From assembly GCA_934436435.1 (NCBI GenBank), contig CAKSAN010000017.1, positions 1 through 64,000 of the forward strand: a stretch of DNA of 64,000 nt, given 5' to 3'. Below the pieces are notes generated by a model. It worked only from the letters and a program-made list of their open reading frames with translations. It searched no databases and was not told where the DNA came from. The translations under genes and the position numbers were made by a program. Source of the stretch: an uncultured Acetatifactor sp. Its GTDB lineage: Bacteria; Bacillota; Clostridia; Lachnospirales; Lachnospiraceae. Below, in pieces: positions 1 through 9,494 of the stretch; positions within the stretch are counted from its first letter, which is position 1; the number at the start of each line of letters is the position of its first letter.

Positions 1-1
1 G

Positions 2-115
2 AAGATTTACACCTCTGATCAACTCATTGCTGCTTTGAAAGAAGCAGGTTTTACAGAGATAAAAACGTATTCAAATATAAAAAATCATTGGATAAGTATT
101 GTTGCAACGAAATAG
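2..115 (+). CDS. C-terminal end of a class I SAM-dependent methyltransferase (partial)
   Basis: The first 115 bases read as 37 codons ending in TAG at 113-115. The peptide has the pattern of the last helix and strand of class I SAM methyltransferases: an L..ALKEAGF turn, then ITYS-like residues, then W-I-S-I-V-A-T-K at the very end. The N-terminal part with the SAM-binding motifs lies outside the window, so the substrate cannot be judged. A rho-independent terminator at 258-303 is the likely end of this transcript. The assignment rests on a short segment and is moderate. Confidence 0.55.
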   Translation, partial: KIYTSDQLIAALKEAGFTEIKTYSNIKNHWISIVATK

Positions 116-197
116 CCAATTTCCAGTTTGTCGTACTCGCTCCTAGCAGGGTTTGGGGCAGGCACGTCCTAACAAGAAGCTGTCCCAAAGGGGCAGG

Positions 198-220
198 AAA
201 TTTTCAAGAATTGAAAATTT
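198..220. repeat. 10-bp inverted repeat
   Basis: AAATTTTCAA and TTGAAAATTT flank a 3-base centre. It belongs to the palindrome-rich stretch 116-714, which otherwise contains no convincing gene. No function can be assigned. Confidence 0.4.
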
Positions 221-257
221 GTGGCCACGGAACGATTCTTGCCCTCATGAACAACAG

Positions 258-303
258 AAAACCCAGAACTGCGCAGCTGATTCAGCCAACAGTTCTGGGT
301 TTC
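258..303 (+). terminator. Rho-independent terminator after the methyltransferase
   Basis: AAACCCAGAACTG (258-270) pairs with CAGTTCTGGGTTT (290-302), giving a 13-bp stem followed by TTTCTTG on the plus strand. It lies about 140 bases after the stop at 115. Confidence 0.7.
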
Positions 304-384
304 TTGTTATCAGGTCAAAATACTGTTTTACGGAGCCCCTGCAATTGGACCGGGGGATTTTTCGTGATATTAGCAAGCCGGACA

Positions 385-419
385 AACTCCCGGAACGGTA
401 GAAGGCCCCTCCGGGAGTT
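385..419. repeat. CTCCCGGA stem-loop
   Basis: AACTCCCGGA (385-394) pairs with TCCGGGAGTT (410-419), followed on the plus strand by a T-rich stretch (CTGTTTGTATTT). The stem sequence matches that of the hairpin at 655-684, so one may be a copy of the other. It may act as a weak second terminator. Confidence 0.45.
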
Positions 420-565
420 CTGTTTGTATTTAAAACGTCTTTTTTTGCGAAAAAAATACAAAAATATGAGATTTTGCTATATAAAAGGGCTCTGTTTTCG
501 CTAAGTAAGCAAAATAAAGAAATTCTGTACAAAAATTCCTGCTTTTGGAACTTTTTTGTACAGAA
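416..565 (-). repeat. Dispersed palindromic repeat, copy A (related to 20364-20510)
   Basis: Read on the minus strand, this block begins with an inverted repeat (TTCTGTACAAAAA facing TTTTTGTACAGAA, 523-565). About 20 bases later comes GCGAAAA, then AAAATC, TTTTTGTATTTTTT, CGCAA and ATACAAACA. The same landmarks occur in the same order and with nearly the same spacing at 20364-20510 on the plus strand. Matches are strong in the landmarks and weak between them, as expected for old copies of a non-coding repeat. Confidence 0.5.
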
Positions 566-646
566 CTCATTGTTTTGGGACTATTTACACCAAATCCTCA
601 AGAAAACTTTTTTCCTGAAAATGAACCATCAAAGGAGAGGAATCCA

Positions 647-684
647 TAAATAAACTCCCGGAGAGGCACATGCCGCTCCGGGAG
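647..684 (-). terminator. Terminator of the Na/phosphate symporter gene
   Basis: CTCCCGGAG (655-663) pairs with CTCCGGGAG (676-684). Read on the minus strand the stem is followed by TTTATTTATG. It starts about 30 bases after the stop codon of the symporter gene. Confidence 0.6.
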
Positions 685-714
685 GTCATCCAGTTTCGAA
701 TACTATTTATTTTA

Positions 715-2367
715 CTACCGTTTGGTATCGCCGTCTTCGGCATCCTCTTCGGAGGTAATGGCGAAGGCGATGTTGGTGGCATGGTCTGCTACTCTCTCCA
801 GTCCGGATACGATGTCTGAGAAGATCATGCCGGCTTCGGGCGAACACTCTCCCTTGGTCAGACGCTCTACATGCTTCTTCTGAAGTTCACGCTCCTTCTC
901 ATCTACCTGATCCTCCAGACCGATAACCTCCTGCATATGGGATTCGTCACTCCTGGCAAACATTTCTACGGCATAACGGATGATCTTGTTGACCATCTCC
1001 AGCATATCTCCCAGTTCCTTCTGGGCTTCCTTGCTGATGGAAATGCCCTCCTCTTTGCGCTGTCTGGCTGCATCCGCCACATTTTCCGCATGATCGCCGA
1101 TACGCTCAATATCGTTCACCACATGGAACAGGGCACCCAGACTGTTCAGGTCTTCGATGGGCAGCGTTGTCTGGTTGATCTTCACCAGATAATCCGTGAT
1201 GGCATGGTTCAGGAAGTTGATATTTTTCTCTACCTCGTAGACTTCCTCGATGTCCTCTTCATCCAGCGTGATCAGGGCATTCATGGCACGGTTTAAGTTC
1301 TCCTCTGCCAGCGAAGCCATACGCTCCAGTTCTTTGATTACTTCCACCACTGCGGTAGCGGGGTTGAACACTACCTTGTCGCCGATGTATTTTAACTGAT
1401 AGCTCTCTCTGTAGCCAACCTTCTGATCCTCTCCCGGAACGATCAGATAAGTCATCTTCACCAGCCAGCTGGTGAACGGGAACAGCAGGATTACCTGTGT
1501 GATCTTGATCAGTGTATGTGCATTTGCTACGAACCGGCCATTGTCTGCGGAGATGGACTTGATCAGTTCCACAATCTGGTCTCCTGCCACAAACAAGGCA
1601 ATGTAGATAATAACAGTACCGATAATGTTGAACAGCAGATGGATCAGTGCTGCTCTCTTCGCATCCTTTTTACCGGTCATGGAAGCTAACATTGCGGTAG
1701 CGCAGGCACCGATGTTACATCCCAGAATAATGTACAGCGTAATGGGTAACGGCAGCAGATCCTGATTGGCTAACAGCAATACGATGCTGACCGTAACGGA
1801 GGAGCTCTGAATAATGGCTGTCAGGGCAAATCCCATCAGTGTAGCCAGAAATGGATTCTTCAGGGACATCAGCAGATTTACCACCTGCGGTTCATTCTTC
1901 ATATTCGCCATCGCCTGGGACATAGTACTCAGACCCACGAACAGAATACCGAAACCAACGACTACTTCCGCCACCTTACGGACTTTTTCCTTCTTCGTGA
2001 ACATCATCACGACCACACCCACCAACAGGATCAGCGGTGCTATTTTCGATAAATTAAAAGATACCAGCTGTGAAGTGATCGTGGTACCGATATTGGCACC
2101 GAGGATAACGCCCGCCGCCTGATACAGATTCATCAGGCCGGAGTTAACGAAGCTGACGACCATGACCGTACAGGCCGAGGAAGACTGGATGATACCGGTA
2201 AAAATAATACCTACGATCATGCCCATGAAACGGTTGGTGGTGAAGATTTCCAGAATACGACGAAGTCTGGCACCTGCTACCTTCTCGATGGAATCACTCA
2301 TCAGTTCCATTCCGAACAAAAACAGTCCCAGACCTCCAGCCATTGTCAATATTGTTCCAAAGCTCAT
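715..2367 (-). CDS. Na/Pi cotransporter family protein with C-terminal PhoU-like domain
   Basis: Predicted membrane symporter that couples phosphate uptake to sodium. The 550-residue product has two inverted Na_Pi_cotrans repeats, each carrying the family motif QSSS (residues 61-64 and 187-190), with hydrophobic helices over roughly the first 310 residues. It ends in a helical PhoU-like region (about 340-540) containing E-R-I-G-D-H-A-E and E-R-V-A-D-H-A motifs. An upstream ATG at 2418 exists, but the start at 2367 is preferred: GAGGGA lies six bases before it and the product then begins M-S-F-G-T-I, typical for the family. It is a single-gene unit with its own promoter (2455-2483) and terminator (647-684). 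No pst genes are nearby, so regulation by phosphate is inferred only. Confidence 0.9.
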   Translation of the reverse strand: MSFGTILTMAGGLGLFLFGMELMSDSIEKVAGARLRRILEIFTTNRFMGMIVGIIFTGIIQSSSACTVMVVSFVNSGLMNLYQAAGVILGANIGTTITSQLVSFNLSKIAPLILLVGVVVMMFTKKEKVRKVAEVVVGFGILFVGLSTMSQAMANMKNEPQVVNLLMSLKNPFLATLMGFALTAIIQSSSVTVSIVLLLANQDLLPLPITLYIILGCNIGACATAMLASMTGKKDAKRAALIHLLFNIIGTVIIYIALFVAGDQIVELIKSISADNGRFVANAHTLIKITQVILLFPFTSWLVKMTYLIVPGEDQKVGYRESYQLKYIGDKVVFNPATAVVEVIKELERMASLAEENLNRAMNALITLDEEDIEEVYEVEKNINFLNHAITDYLVKINQTTLPIEDLNSLGALFHVVNDIERIGDHAENVADAARQRKEEGISISKEAQKELGDMLEMVNKIIRYAVEMFARSDESHMQEVIGLEDQVDEKERELQKKHVERLTKGECSPEAGMIFSDIVSGLERVADHATNIAFAITSEEDAEDGDTKR

Positions 2368-2454
2368 TTTTAATCCCTCAATCTCTCTTGATTCTCTTCC
2401 AAAAACCAAAACAATCATTCTAAATTTATTCTCATTAAAAACAATCCAAATTAT

Positions 2455-2483
2455 ATTTTACGAGATAGAATAAAAACTTGCAA
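2455..2483 (-). promoter_or_regulatory. Promoter of the Na/phosphate symporter gene
   Basis: On the minus strand TTGCAA and TAAAAT are separated by 17 bases, about 90 bases before the preferred start at 2367. Confidence 0.5.
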
Positions 2484-2564
2484 TGTATATTTTACTTTTC
2501 TTTTACTTTTCTTTACATGTTTTTACGCAACTTTCACCGTTTTTCTGCAAGAAAGACTCTTTTC

Positions 2565-3476
2565 TTACACATTTCGACCATCCGCAATATCCAGATCCAA
2601 CTGGCTCTTAAGTTCTTCCAGAGATCCGAATCTGCGTTCCGGACGCCGGAAGCTCTTTAAGGCCACTTCGATCTCCTGTCCGTAAATGTCCTGATCAAAA
2701 TCATACAAATAGGATTCCACACCCATTACTTTCTCCGCGGAAACGGTGGGTTTGGTTCCCACATTACTGATGGCCTTGTAAACCTTCCCATTATAGCGCA
2801 CCGTTGCATAGTAGACACCGTTGGGAGGCAGCAACTTCCCTGCGGGAGGCAGCAGATTCACCGTGGGGAATCCCAGGGTGTGGCCAATATGGTTGCCATG
2901 CTCCACACACCCCACCAACGTATAAGGCATTCCCAGCATCTCTTCGGCTTCTTCCATCCGGCCTTCTTCTACCAGCTTACGGATGTAAGTGGAGCTGACT
3001 TCAATGCCGTTCACTTCGATCTTCTCTATGGTCTGGACACAGAAGCCCAGCTGCGGTGCCATTTTTTCCAGAAGTACAGCATCGCCTGCGCCGTTCTTGC
3101 CGAAGGACAGATCCTCCCCCGCCGCCACAAAACGGGTATTCATCTGTTTTGCCAGAATCTCCGTCACAAAACGCTCCGGTTCTGTGGCTGCCGTTTCTTT
3201 CGTCAGAGGGAACTCGATCAGAATATCGATCCCCAGCCGCTCGAACAGGCGTCTTTTTTCCTCTCTGGTGGTCAGTTCTTTACCGTCAGACAGGCCGAAC
3301 AGCACCGCCGGTGTAGGGTCAAAGGTGAACACGCACGCCGCCAGCCCGTATTTTTTTCGGCCAAGAATCTCTTCCAAAAGTCTCCTGTGACCCAGATGGA
3401 CTCCGTCAAATTTACCGATGGCTACCGCTGTATCTTTTTCCAGATAAAAGTCTGTTGTTCCTGCAATGATTTCCAA
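2565..3476 (-). CDS. ribF: Bifunctional riboflavin kinase / FAD synthetase
   Basis: Converts riboflavin to FMN and FMN to FAD in the cytosol. The 303-residue length is normal. The N-terminal adenylyltransferase half carries GKFDGVHLGH (residues 21-30), the HxGH-type nucleotide-binding motif. The C-terminal kinase half carries GHTLGFPTVNL near residue 205. The start codon is TTG at 3476, two bases after the truB stop, with AGGA seven bases upstream. It is the last gene of the rimP-to-ribF operon. No FMN riboswitch is visible, so expression probably follows the operon rather than flavin level. Confidence 0.95.
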   Translation of the reverse strand: MEIIAGTTDFYLEKDTAVAIGKFDGVHLGHRRLLEEILGRKKYGLAACVFTFDPTPAVLFGLSDGKELTTREEKRRLFERLGIDILIEFPLTKETAATEPERFVTEILAKQMNTRFVAAGEDLSFGKNGAGDAVLLEKMAPQLGFCVQTIEKIEVNGIEVSSTYIRKLVEEGRMEEAEEMLGMPYTLVGCVEHGNHIGHTLGFPTVNLLPPAGKLLPPNGVYYATVRYNGKVYKAISNVGTKPTVSAEKVMGVESYLYDFDQDIYGQEIEVALKSFRRPERRFGSLEELKSQLDLDIADGRNV

Positions 3477-3478
3477 GT

Positions 3479-4393
3479 CTATTTCCTGCTTTCTGTATTA
3501 CTTGGGAAGATCTTCACGGGCTTGTACCATTCCTTCGTTTCATCATACACATAAATGCCCACGAAGCTGTCATCCTCTCTGTAGATGCGCACCCTCTCTC
3601 CTGCCGGATAAATGGTCTGCTCCATAGTCTGTCCCGGATAAAAAGAGTTCCCGTTATCGATCAGTTTCCGCCACTTTTCTTCCACATGGACCGCGGAAAA
3701 ATCCGCAAAAATACGGTCTGTGGGAAGCAGTGCCTCCTCCAGTCTCTCCGTATCCCGAAGTTCCTGTAACTGTGCCAGTGTCAGGGCATCCGCCAGCCGG
3801 AATTCTCCGACTCTGGTGCGGACAAGGCTTTGCATGGTGCCGCCGCAGCCAAGCCTGGCTCCGATGTCGGCGCAGAGGCTGCGGATGTAGGTTCCCTTGG
3901 AGCACTCCACACGGAATTTTACCACGGGAAGCTTTATTTCCAGAATCTCGATCGCCGGCAGATCCACATGTCTTGCCTGCCGCTCCACTTCCTTGCCGGC
4001 TCTGGCCAACTCATAGAGTTTCTTTCCGTTGACTTTCAGTGCGGAATACATGGGCGGAATCTGGTCATAGCCTCCGACGAAGCTTCCGATCACTTCACGT
4101 ACCTGTCCTTCGCTCACCTCTACTTCCCGCTCTTCCAGAACGGTTCCCGTGGTGTCCTGGGTGTCCGTGATCTGTCCCAGCAAAAGTTCCGCCACATATT
4201 CCTTGGTCCTGTCTGTCAGCATTTCACATGCTCTGGTAGCACTCCCCAGACATACAGGGAGCACACCGGTAGCCTGTGGATCCAGTGTACCTGTGTGCCC
4301 TATCTTTTTCTGCCGGCAGATCCCGCGAAGCTTGGCTACCACATCATGGGAGGTAAAGCCCGCTTCCTTGTATACATTGATGATGCCGTCCAT
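3479..4393 (-). CDS. truB: tRNA pseudouridine(55) synthase
   Basis: Makes pseudouridine 55 in the T-loop of tRNAs. The product is 304 residues, with the catalytic aspartate in GHTGTLDPQATG (Asp38) and the family motif GTYIRSL near residue 170. The start codon overlaps the stop of the upstream DHH gene by one base (TAATG), indicating translational coupling. Its position between the DHH phosphoesterase and ribF is the usual order in Firmicutes. Confidence 0.96.
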   Translation of the reverse strand: MDGIINVYKEAGFTSHDVVAKLRGICRQKKIGHTGTLDPQATGVLPVCLGSATRACEMLTDRTKEYVAELLLGQITDTQDTTGTVLEEREVEVSEGQVREVIGSFVGGYDQIPPMYSALKVNGKKLYELARAGKEVERQARHVDLPAIEILEIKLPVVKFRVECSKGTYIRSLCADIGARLGCGGTMQSLVRTRVGEFRLADALTLAQLQELRDTERLEEALLPTDRIFADFSAVHVEEKWRKLIDNGNSFYPGQTMEQTIYPAGERVRIYREDDSFVGIYVYDETKEWYKPVKIFPSNTESRK

Positions 4394-5349
4394 TAATCCT
4401 GTTCTCCCCGCAATTGCTTGTCGATGTGCAGTGACAAATTGTTGACGCAGTCATGGAAGGTTCCCTTCATGGTACAGCCTGCGGCACGTACATGTCCGCC
4501 GCCTCCGAAGAAAGCTGCCACCTTCGCCACGTCCACGTTCTCATTGGAACGCATGCTGACCTTGTACTCCAGTACATTGGTCTCATACATGAAAATCGCA
4601 CAATCTATGCCCTTGATATTGCGCAGCTGGTTCACGATCCCATCCAGATCTCCCGGTACCGCATTGTAGAACTCCATGGTCTTGCGATCCACCATACTTA
4701 CGATGCAGAGGCCGTCCATGAAGCGAATGCTCTCCATCAGGGCTCTGCCCATGATCTGGCTCTGCAAATACGTCTTCTGGTAAAAACTTTCCTCGATCAG
4801 CTTCGGGAAATCGAATCCGAAGGAGATCAGAAACGCTGCCGCCTGTAATGTCTCCGGTGTGGTATTGGAATACTGGAATACGCCGGTATCGTGAATGATG
4901 CCGGTGTACAGAGCTTCCGCAATATCCTTGTCAATGAGTTCCACATCCATGATATGATACAGTACCTCGCAGGCACTGCCCACTTCGGGACGGACCAGAT
5001 TTACATCACCGCAGCCGGAATTGCTGATATGATGATCAATGTTGATCTTCCTTTTCGCATTTTGAAAATATTTTTCCGCATCTCCCAGTCGGTCCCCGCT
5101 GCAATCCAGTGCAAAATATACATCAAAAGGATCCTGCTCGGGACACTCGGTGTGAATCTCATCGTATCCTTTCAGATAGGAAAACTCTTCGGAAGGTTTC
5201 TGCAAATACACGGTAACTTCCGCTTCGGGAAGGAGCTTACGCAGGTACATCTGTAAGGACAGACATACACCCACACAGTCTCCGTCGGGACGAATGTGTC
5301 CGCTGATGCCGATCTTTTTCGCGCCCAGACATTCTTCACGCAAATCCAT
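4393..5349 (-). CDS. DHH/DHHA1 family phosphoesterase (NrnA-like oligoribonuclease / pAp phosphatase)
   Basis: Probably degrades short RNA oligonucleotides and may dephosphorylate pAp, as described for NrnA proteins encoded next to rbfA and truB. The 318-residue product has a metal-binding H-I-R-P-D-G-D-C motif near residue 18, the DHH motif (I-D-H-H near residue 105), a DCSG motif near 82 and a DHHA1 glycine-rich GGGGHVRAAG near 285. It overlaps rbfA by one base (TAATG) and truB in the same way, so the three are translationally coupled. Substrate choice among NrnA-like enzymes cannot be read from sequence. Confidence 0.88.
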   Translation of the reverse strand: MDLREECLGAKKIGISGHIRPDGDCVGVCLSLQMYLRKLLPEAEVTVYLQKPSEEFSYLKGYDEIHTECPEQDPFDVYFALDCSGDRLGDAEKYFQNAKRKINIDHHISNSGCGDVNLVRPEVGSACEVLYHIMDVELIDKDIAEALYTGIIHDTGVFQYSNTTPETLQAAAFLISFGFDFPKLIEESFYQKTYLQSQIMGRALMESIRFMDGLCIVSMVDRKTMEFYNAVPGDLDGIVNQLRNIKGIDCAIFMYETNVLEYKVSMRSNENVDVAKVAAFFGGGGHVRAAGCTMKGTFHDCVNNLSLHIDKQLRGEQD

Positions 5350-5771
5350 TACTCGTCACCTTCCTCTGTTTCTTCGGTAGTTTCCACAACTTCATTTTCC
5401 GGCTTCTGTGCCTGTTCGTCCGCAGCAATGACCTCATCGATCTTGTGGGACATGTTGACACCGTACTCAATGGACTGATCCATCACGAAAGTGATGTCCG
5501 GAGTATTGCGCAGATTGATGGTACGAGCCAGTTCTCTGCGGATAAAGCCTTCGGCGCTCTTCAGTCCCTGCAAGGTGGACTTTCTCGTTTCCTCGTCCCC
5601 CAGCACGCTGATCCATGCCTTACAGCTCTTCAGATCCGGTGCCACTTCCACAGCGACCACACTGGTCCAGGGACTGATCCGGGGGTCCTTTAAACCACCC
5701 CGGATGATCTCTGCCAGAACGCGCTGTACTTCCCCGTTGACACGGGTATTTTTCACACTATTCTTTCTCAT
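5349..5771 (-). CDS. rbfA: 30S ribosome-binding factor A
   Basis: Assists late maturation of the 30S subunit and 16S rRNA 5' end processing. The 140-residue protein shows the RbfA pattern: R.N.RVNGEVQR at the start, L.DPR.SPWTSVVAVEVAPDL in the middle and ARTINLRNTPDITF later. It carries an acidic C-terminal tail of about 20 residues. AAGGA precedes the ATG. A 120-base gap with two stem-loops separates it from infB, the largest gap inside this operon. Confidence 0.95.
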   Translation of the reverse strand: MRKNSVKNTRVNGEVQRVLAEIIRGGLKDPRISPWTSVVAVEVAPDLKSCKAWISVLGDEETRKSTLQGLKSAEGFIRRELARTINLRNTPDITFVMDQSIEYGVNMSHKIDEVIAADEQAQKPENEVVETTEETEEGDE

Positions 5772-5811
5772 TCTTATTCCTTCTTAAATAACTAACGAAA
5801 TCCAAGCCACC

Positions 5812-5882
5812 GGAAGAATCGTTAAACGATTCTTCCCGCTAAAGCTATAGAATATCTTAGGTGTGGTATTTTCACGCCTTAG
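5812..5882. other. Two tandem stem-loops between infB and rbfA
   Basis: The first hairpin has GGAAGAATCG (5812-5821) pairing with CGATTCTTCC (5827-5836). The second has CTTAGGTGTG (5856-5865) facing CACGCCTTAG (5873-5882), with one mismatch and one G-U pair. Neither has a strong U-run on the minus strand, so processing or stabilisation of the operon mRNA is more likely than termination. This is inferred from structure only. Confidence 0.45.
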
Positions 5883-5891
5883 ATGTTCTCT

Positions 5892-8800
5892 TTAGCGTGG
5901 TACTTCTACCATGATGTAGGCTTCTACGATATCCAGCTCCTGCATCTTGTCAAAGCCTTCGAATACAAGACCACACTCATATCCTGCCTTAACTTCCTTC
6001 ACATCATCCTTGAATCTCTTCAAGGAAGCCAGGTTGCCCTCGAAGATCTGCTCGCCCTCACGGGTGATACGAACCTTACAGCCTCTCTGGAACACACCGT
6101 CCAGAACATAGGAACCTGCGATGTTACCAATAGCGGATGCCTTGAAGATCTGACGAACTTCCGCATGACCGATGACCTTCTCCTCGTATACGGGATCCAG
6201 CATACCCTTCATGGCAGCTTCCACATCTTCGATGGCCTGATAGATGACCTTGTACAGACGTACATCCACGCCCTCTCTCTCTGCGGTTGCCTTGGCAGTC
6301 GCATCGGGACGAACGTTGAATCCGATGATGATCGCATTGGACGCACTTGCCAGAGACACGTCGGACTCATTGATGGCACCTACGCCGCCGTGGATACATT
6401 TTACTACTACTTCCTCATTGGACAGCTTCATCAGGGACTGTTTTACAGCCTCAACACTACCCTGTACGTCAGCCTTGACGATCAGGTTCAGTTCCTTCAG
6501 ATTACCTTCCTGGATCTGGCTGAACAGATCATCCAGGGACATTCTGCCCTTGGTCTCTTCCAGCATCTTCTCCTTGTTCTGTGCCAGATAGGTCTCTGCA
6601 TAGGATTTTGCTGTCTTATCATTATCATGTGCCAGGAATACTTCACCGGCACTGGGAACGTCGGACAGACCCAGGATCTCTACAGGAGTAGAAGGTCCTG
6701 CTTCCTTGACTCTGCGTCCCTTATCATCGATCATGGCTCTTACCTTACCGTGGGCCACACCTGCGGAGATGAAGTCTCCCACATGCAGGGTACCCTTCTG
6801 TACCAGTACGGTAGCCACAGGACCACGTCCCTTATCCAGCTCTGCCTCGATGACCAGACCTCTTGCTTTTCTCTTGGGGTTGGCCTTGAGTTCCATAATA
6901 TCTGCGGTCAGCAGGATCATGTCAAGCAGCTGGTCGATACCTTCGCCGCTCTTTGCGGATACGGGTGCAAATACGGTGCTTCCGCCCCAGTCCTCGGGGA
7001 TCAGCTCGTACTCTGCCAGCTCCTGTTTTACACGGTCAATGTTGGCTGAGGGCTTATCGATCTTGTTCACTGCCACGATGATCTCAACGCCTGCTGCCTT
7101 TGCATGGTTGATAGCCTCTACGGTCTGGGGCATTACGCCGTCGTCCGCTGCTACTACCAGAATTGCAATGTCGGTAGCGTTGGCACCACGCATACGCATA
7201 GCGGTAAATGCTTCGTGTCCGGGAGTATCCAGGAAAGTAATCTTACGGTCTCCCACATTTACAGTATAAGCACCGATGTGCTGGGTGATACCACCAGCCT
7301 CACGGTCGGTTACATTGGTCTTACGGATGGCATCCAGCAGGGAAGTCTTACCATGGTCAACGTGACCCATAACGCAGATTACGGGAGGTCTCTCCACCAG
7401 ATCTTCCTCTTTCTCTTCGTCTTCCTTCAGCAGCTCTTCGATGACATCGACCTTGACCTCTTTTTCACAGAGAATATCATACTCCATGGCGATGTTCTCT
7501 GCGTCCTCATAAGAGATCTCCTGGTTCACGGTTACGACCTTGCCCTCCAGGAACAGCTTCTTGATGATGACTGCGGGCTGTAACTTCATCTTCTCTGCCA
7601 GCTCTTTGATGGTGATGGTCTCAGGCAGCACGATCACCTTGATCTGCTCCTCCTGTACCTCTTCCTTCTTCTTTTCCGGCTTGATGAAGCGTCCGGGCTT
7701 GTTCTTCAGTGCATCCTCGTCCTCGTAGATATGGTCCTTCTTGGAACGCTTGTTGTCCTTCTCCTGGCTGAAACGTCTCTTTTCATCTTCGCGCTTCTTC
7801 TCAAGATCTTTGCCTGCAGGTTCCGGAGCGAAGCCCTTATTCTGTCTGTTATCTCCGAATCGATTACCCGATCCGCCATTGCTTCTTCCGTCGCGGCCGT
7901 TATTGCCGTAACCGCGCTCACCGTTGCCCATGCCGCGGCGATCACCCTGGCCGCCTTCCATACCCGGACGACCCTGTTTGTTAAATCCGCCTCCCTGAGG
8001 TCTGCCATTGCCCATGCCTCCTCTGCCTGCATTTGCACCGCCCTGACGGTTACCCTGACCGTAGCCGCCCTGACGATTATCACGATTGCCGTCTCTGTTA
8101 TCACGGTTGTAACCGCCCTGACCACGATCGTTCTGTCCACGGTTGTCACGATTGTTCTGACCGTAACCACCCTGACGGTTATCGCGGTTGTCACGATTAC
8201 CGTTCTGAGGTCTGTTGTCTGCCGGTCTTGTCTGTGCCGTATTCTGTGTATTCTGAGGTGTCTGTGCCTGAGCAGCTACGGTATTCTGTGTTGTCTGCTC
8301 CTTTACAGGGGCCTGTGCTGCGGGCTTTTTCGCAGGCTGCTGCCCCTTATTGCCGGGGACCATTGCCACACTGGGTGTCGGTGACGGCGGGGTCAGCGGT
8401 TTGATGGGACGTACCGGTGCCTGGGACTGCACACGATTACCGTAGGAATTATTCTGGTATCTGTTATTCTGTCCCTGATTCGGGCGCTGGCCGCCGGCAG
8501 TTCTCTGTCCCTGTCCGTTCTGACCACCCTGACGCTGTCCGGGCATCTTGGAATTCTGAGGGTTGCTTACGAAAATGATCTTTTTCTTCTTTTTCGTCTC
8601 CTCCGGGGCTTTGGTCTCCTCGGAAACTTTCGTTTCCGGAGCCTTCGCTTCCCCTGCAGGTGCCTGTGTCTTTTCCTCTGCGGGCTTTGCGCTTTCGGTC
8701 TTTACCTGTGTTTCCTCCGCTGCGGGTGCCGCTGCTTTTTTCTTTCCAAGGCTGTTACGCACCAGTGCTGCCGCATCCTCTTCCAGAGAGCTCTGTGCTG

Positions 8801-8897
8801 CCTTCGCCTCAATTCCTTTTTCCTGTAAAAAACTTAATATATCCTTACTCTGTAGTTCCAATTCTTTTGCGAGTTCATGTACTTTGATTTTCGCCAT
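5892..8897 (-). CDS. infB: Translation initiation factor IF-2
   Basis: GTPase that places initiator tRNA on the 30S subunit. The preferred start gives 1001 residues, starting [14 protein letters not shown] lies directly upstream, whereas the alternative ATG at 8909 would place that site inside the coding region. An IF2_N domain (about 1-55) is followed by a lysine/alanine/glutamate linker. A long disordered stretch (about 115-365), rich in Asn, Arg, Gly and Gln, contains repeated [15 protein letters not shown] units. A second IF2_N domain lies near 410-460. The G domain starts near residue 515 with [16 protein letters not shown] and NKID motifs. The protein is longer than Bacillus IF-2 because of the low-complexity region. 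Confidence 0.97.
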   Translation of the reverse strand: MAKIKVHELAKELELQSKDILSFLQEKGIEAKAAQSSLEEDAAALVRNSLGKKKAAAPAAEETQVKTESAKPAEEKTQAPAGEAKAPETKVSEETKAPEETKKKKKIIFVSNPQNSKMPGQRQGGQNGQGQRTAGGQRPNQGQNNRYQNNSYGNRVQSQAPVRPIKPLTPPSPTPSVAMVPGNKGQQPAKKPAAQAPVKEQTTQNTVAAQAQTPQNTQNTAQTRPADNRPQNGNRDNRDNRQGGYGQNNRDNRGQNDRGQGGYNRDNRDGNRDNRQGGYGQGNRQGGANAGRGGMGNGRPQGGGFNKQGRPGMEGGQGDRRGMGNGERGYGNNGRDGRSNGGSGNRFGDNRQNKGFAPEPAGKDLEKKREDEKRRFSQEKDNKRSKKDHIYEDEDALKNKPGRFIKPEKKKEEVQEEQIKVIVLPETITIKELAEKMKLQPAVIIKKLFLEGKVVTVNQEISYEDAENIAMEYDILCEKEVKVDVIEELLKEDEEKEEDLVERPPVICVMGHVDHGKTSLLDAIRKTNVTDREAGGITQHIGAYTVNVGDRKITFLDTPGHEAFTAMRMRGANATDIAILVVAADDGVMPQTVEAINHAKAAGVEIIVAVNKIDKPSANIDRVKQELAEYELIPEDWGGSTVFAPVSAKSGEGIDQLLDMILLTADIMELKANPKRKARGLVIEAELDKGRGPVATVLVQKGTLHVGDFISAGVAHGKVRAMIDDKGRRVKEAGPSTPVEILGLSDVPSAGEVFLAHDNDKTAKSYAETYLAQNKEKMLEETKGRMSLDDLFSQIQEGNLKELNLIVKADVQGSVEAVKQSLMKLSNEEVVVKCIHGGVGAINESDVSLASASNAIIIGFNVRPDATAKATAEREGVDVRLYKVIYQAIEDVEAAMKGMLDPVYEEKVIGHAEVRQIFKASAIGNIAGSYVLDGVFQRGCKVRITREGEQIFEGNLASLKRFKDDVKEVKAGYECGLVFEGFDKMQELDIVEAYIMVEVPR

Positions 8898-8914
8898 GCT
8901 TTCCTCCATTCTGC

Positions 8915-9232
8915 CTAACCGGGCAAATTCGCTTCCAACTGCTTGATGAGTGCATCTGCCAGTCCCGCATCACACACACCTACCGAAGATCTCAAATCCC
9001 GGCCGATGGCCCAGCCGAGTTCTTCCTTCGTGCCATATTCATATACCGGGACTTCATAATAGGAACATTTGTCGTGAAACAACTTTTTCGTATTGGCTGA
9101 TGCATCCTCTGCAACGATCACCAACATGGCAGAACCTTTCTTCACAGCGTCCTCCGTCTGGAATTCACCGCTTACCAGGTTACGCCCCCTCATCGCAAGT
9201 CCCAAAAGGGAATAAATCTTATTCTGTTTCAA
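8915..9232 (-). CDS. ylxQ: YlxQ-like ribosomal protein L7Ae/L30e/S12e/Gadd45 family RNA-binding protein
   Basis: Small K-turn-type RNA-binding protein of the nusA-infB operon; its precise role is not established. The sequence has [15 protein letters not shown] and [11 protein letters not shown].., typical of the family. I favour a TTG start at 9232 (M-K-Q-N-K-I-Y-S), with AAGGAG ten bases upstream, giving 105 residues and a 14-base overlap with ylxR. An ATG at 9262 would give 115 residues with a longer overlap and no clear ribosome binding site. Confidence 0.85.
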   Translation of the reverse strand: MKQNKIYSLLGLAMRGRNLVSGEFQTEDAVKKGSAMLVIVAEDASANTKKLFHDKCSYYEVPVYEYGTKEELGWAIGRDLRSSVGVCDAGLADALIKQLEANLPG

Positions 9233-9491
9233 GCTGATCAAACTCCTTTTCCAGCGTATCATATACCTCAGGAGAAATACTCATCTTGAAAGAACGCTCT
9301 AATCCTTTATTCTTCCGGGCTTTTTGCAGGCATTCCTTCTGTCTGCATATATATGCGCCGCGTCCGTTTTTTTTGCCGGTTGCATCCAGACATATTTCAT
9401 CTTCCGGTGTCTTCAGGACACGCAGCATTTCCTTTTTGCCTTTCATTTCTCCGCAGCCTACGCACTGCCTCAGTGGAATCTTTTTTGCCAT
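9219..9491 (-). CDS. ylxR: YlxR/RnpM family RNA-binding protein
   Basis: The 90-residue protein has the family's RQCVGC motif (residues 8-13) and a GRGAYIC motif near 45-51. The fold binds RNA, and in Bacillus the homologue modulates RNase P. It sits three bases after nusA and overlaps the start of ylxQ, the standard arrangement in Firmicutes. Confidence 0.9.
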   Translation of the reverse strand: MAKKIPLRQCVGCGEMKGKKEMLRVLKTPEDEICLDATGKKNGRGAYICRQKECLQKARKNKGLERSFKMSISPEVYDTLEKEFDQLETE

Positions 9492-9494
9492 TGA

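Noticed and set aside
88-504. A 138-codon open frame on the plus strand
   Set aside because: It runs through a terminator (258-303), another hairpin and part of repeat copy A, has no ribosome binding site and no protein-like composition.
2420-2564. FMN riboswitch near ribF
   Set aside because: No conserved RFN elements are visible; ribF is the last gene of a long operon.
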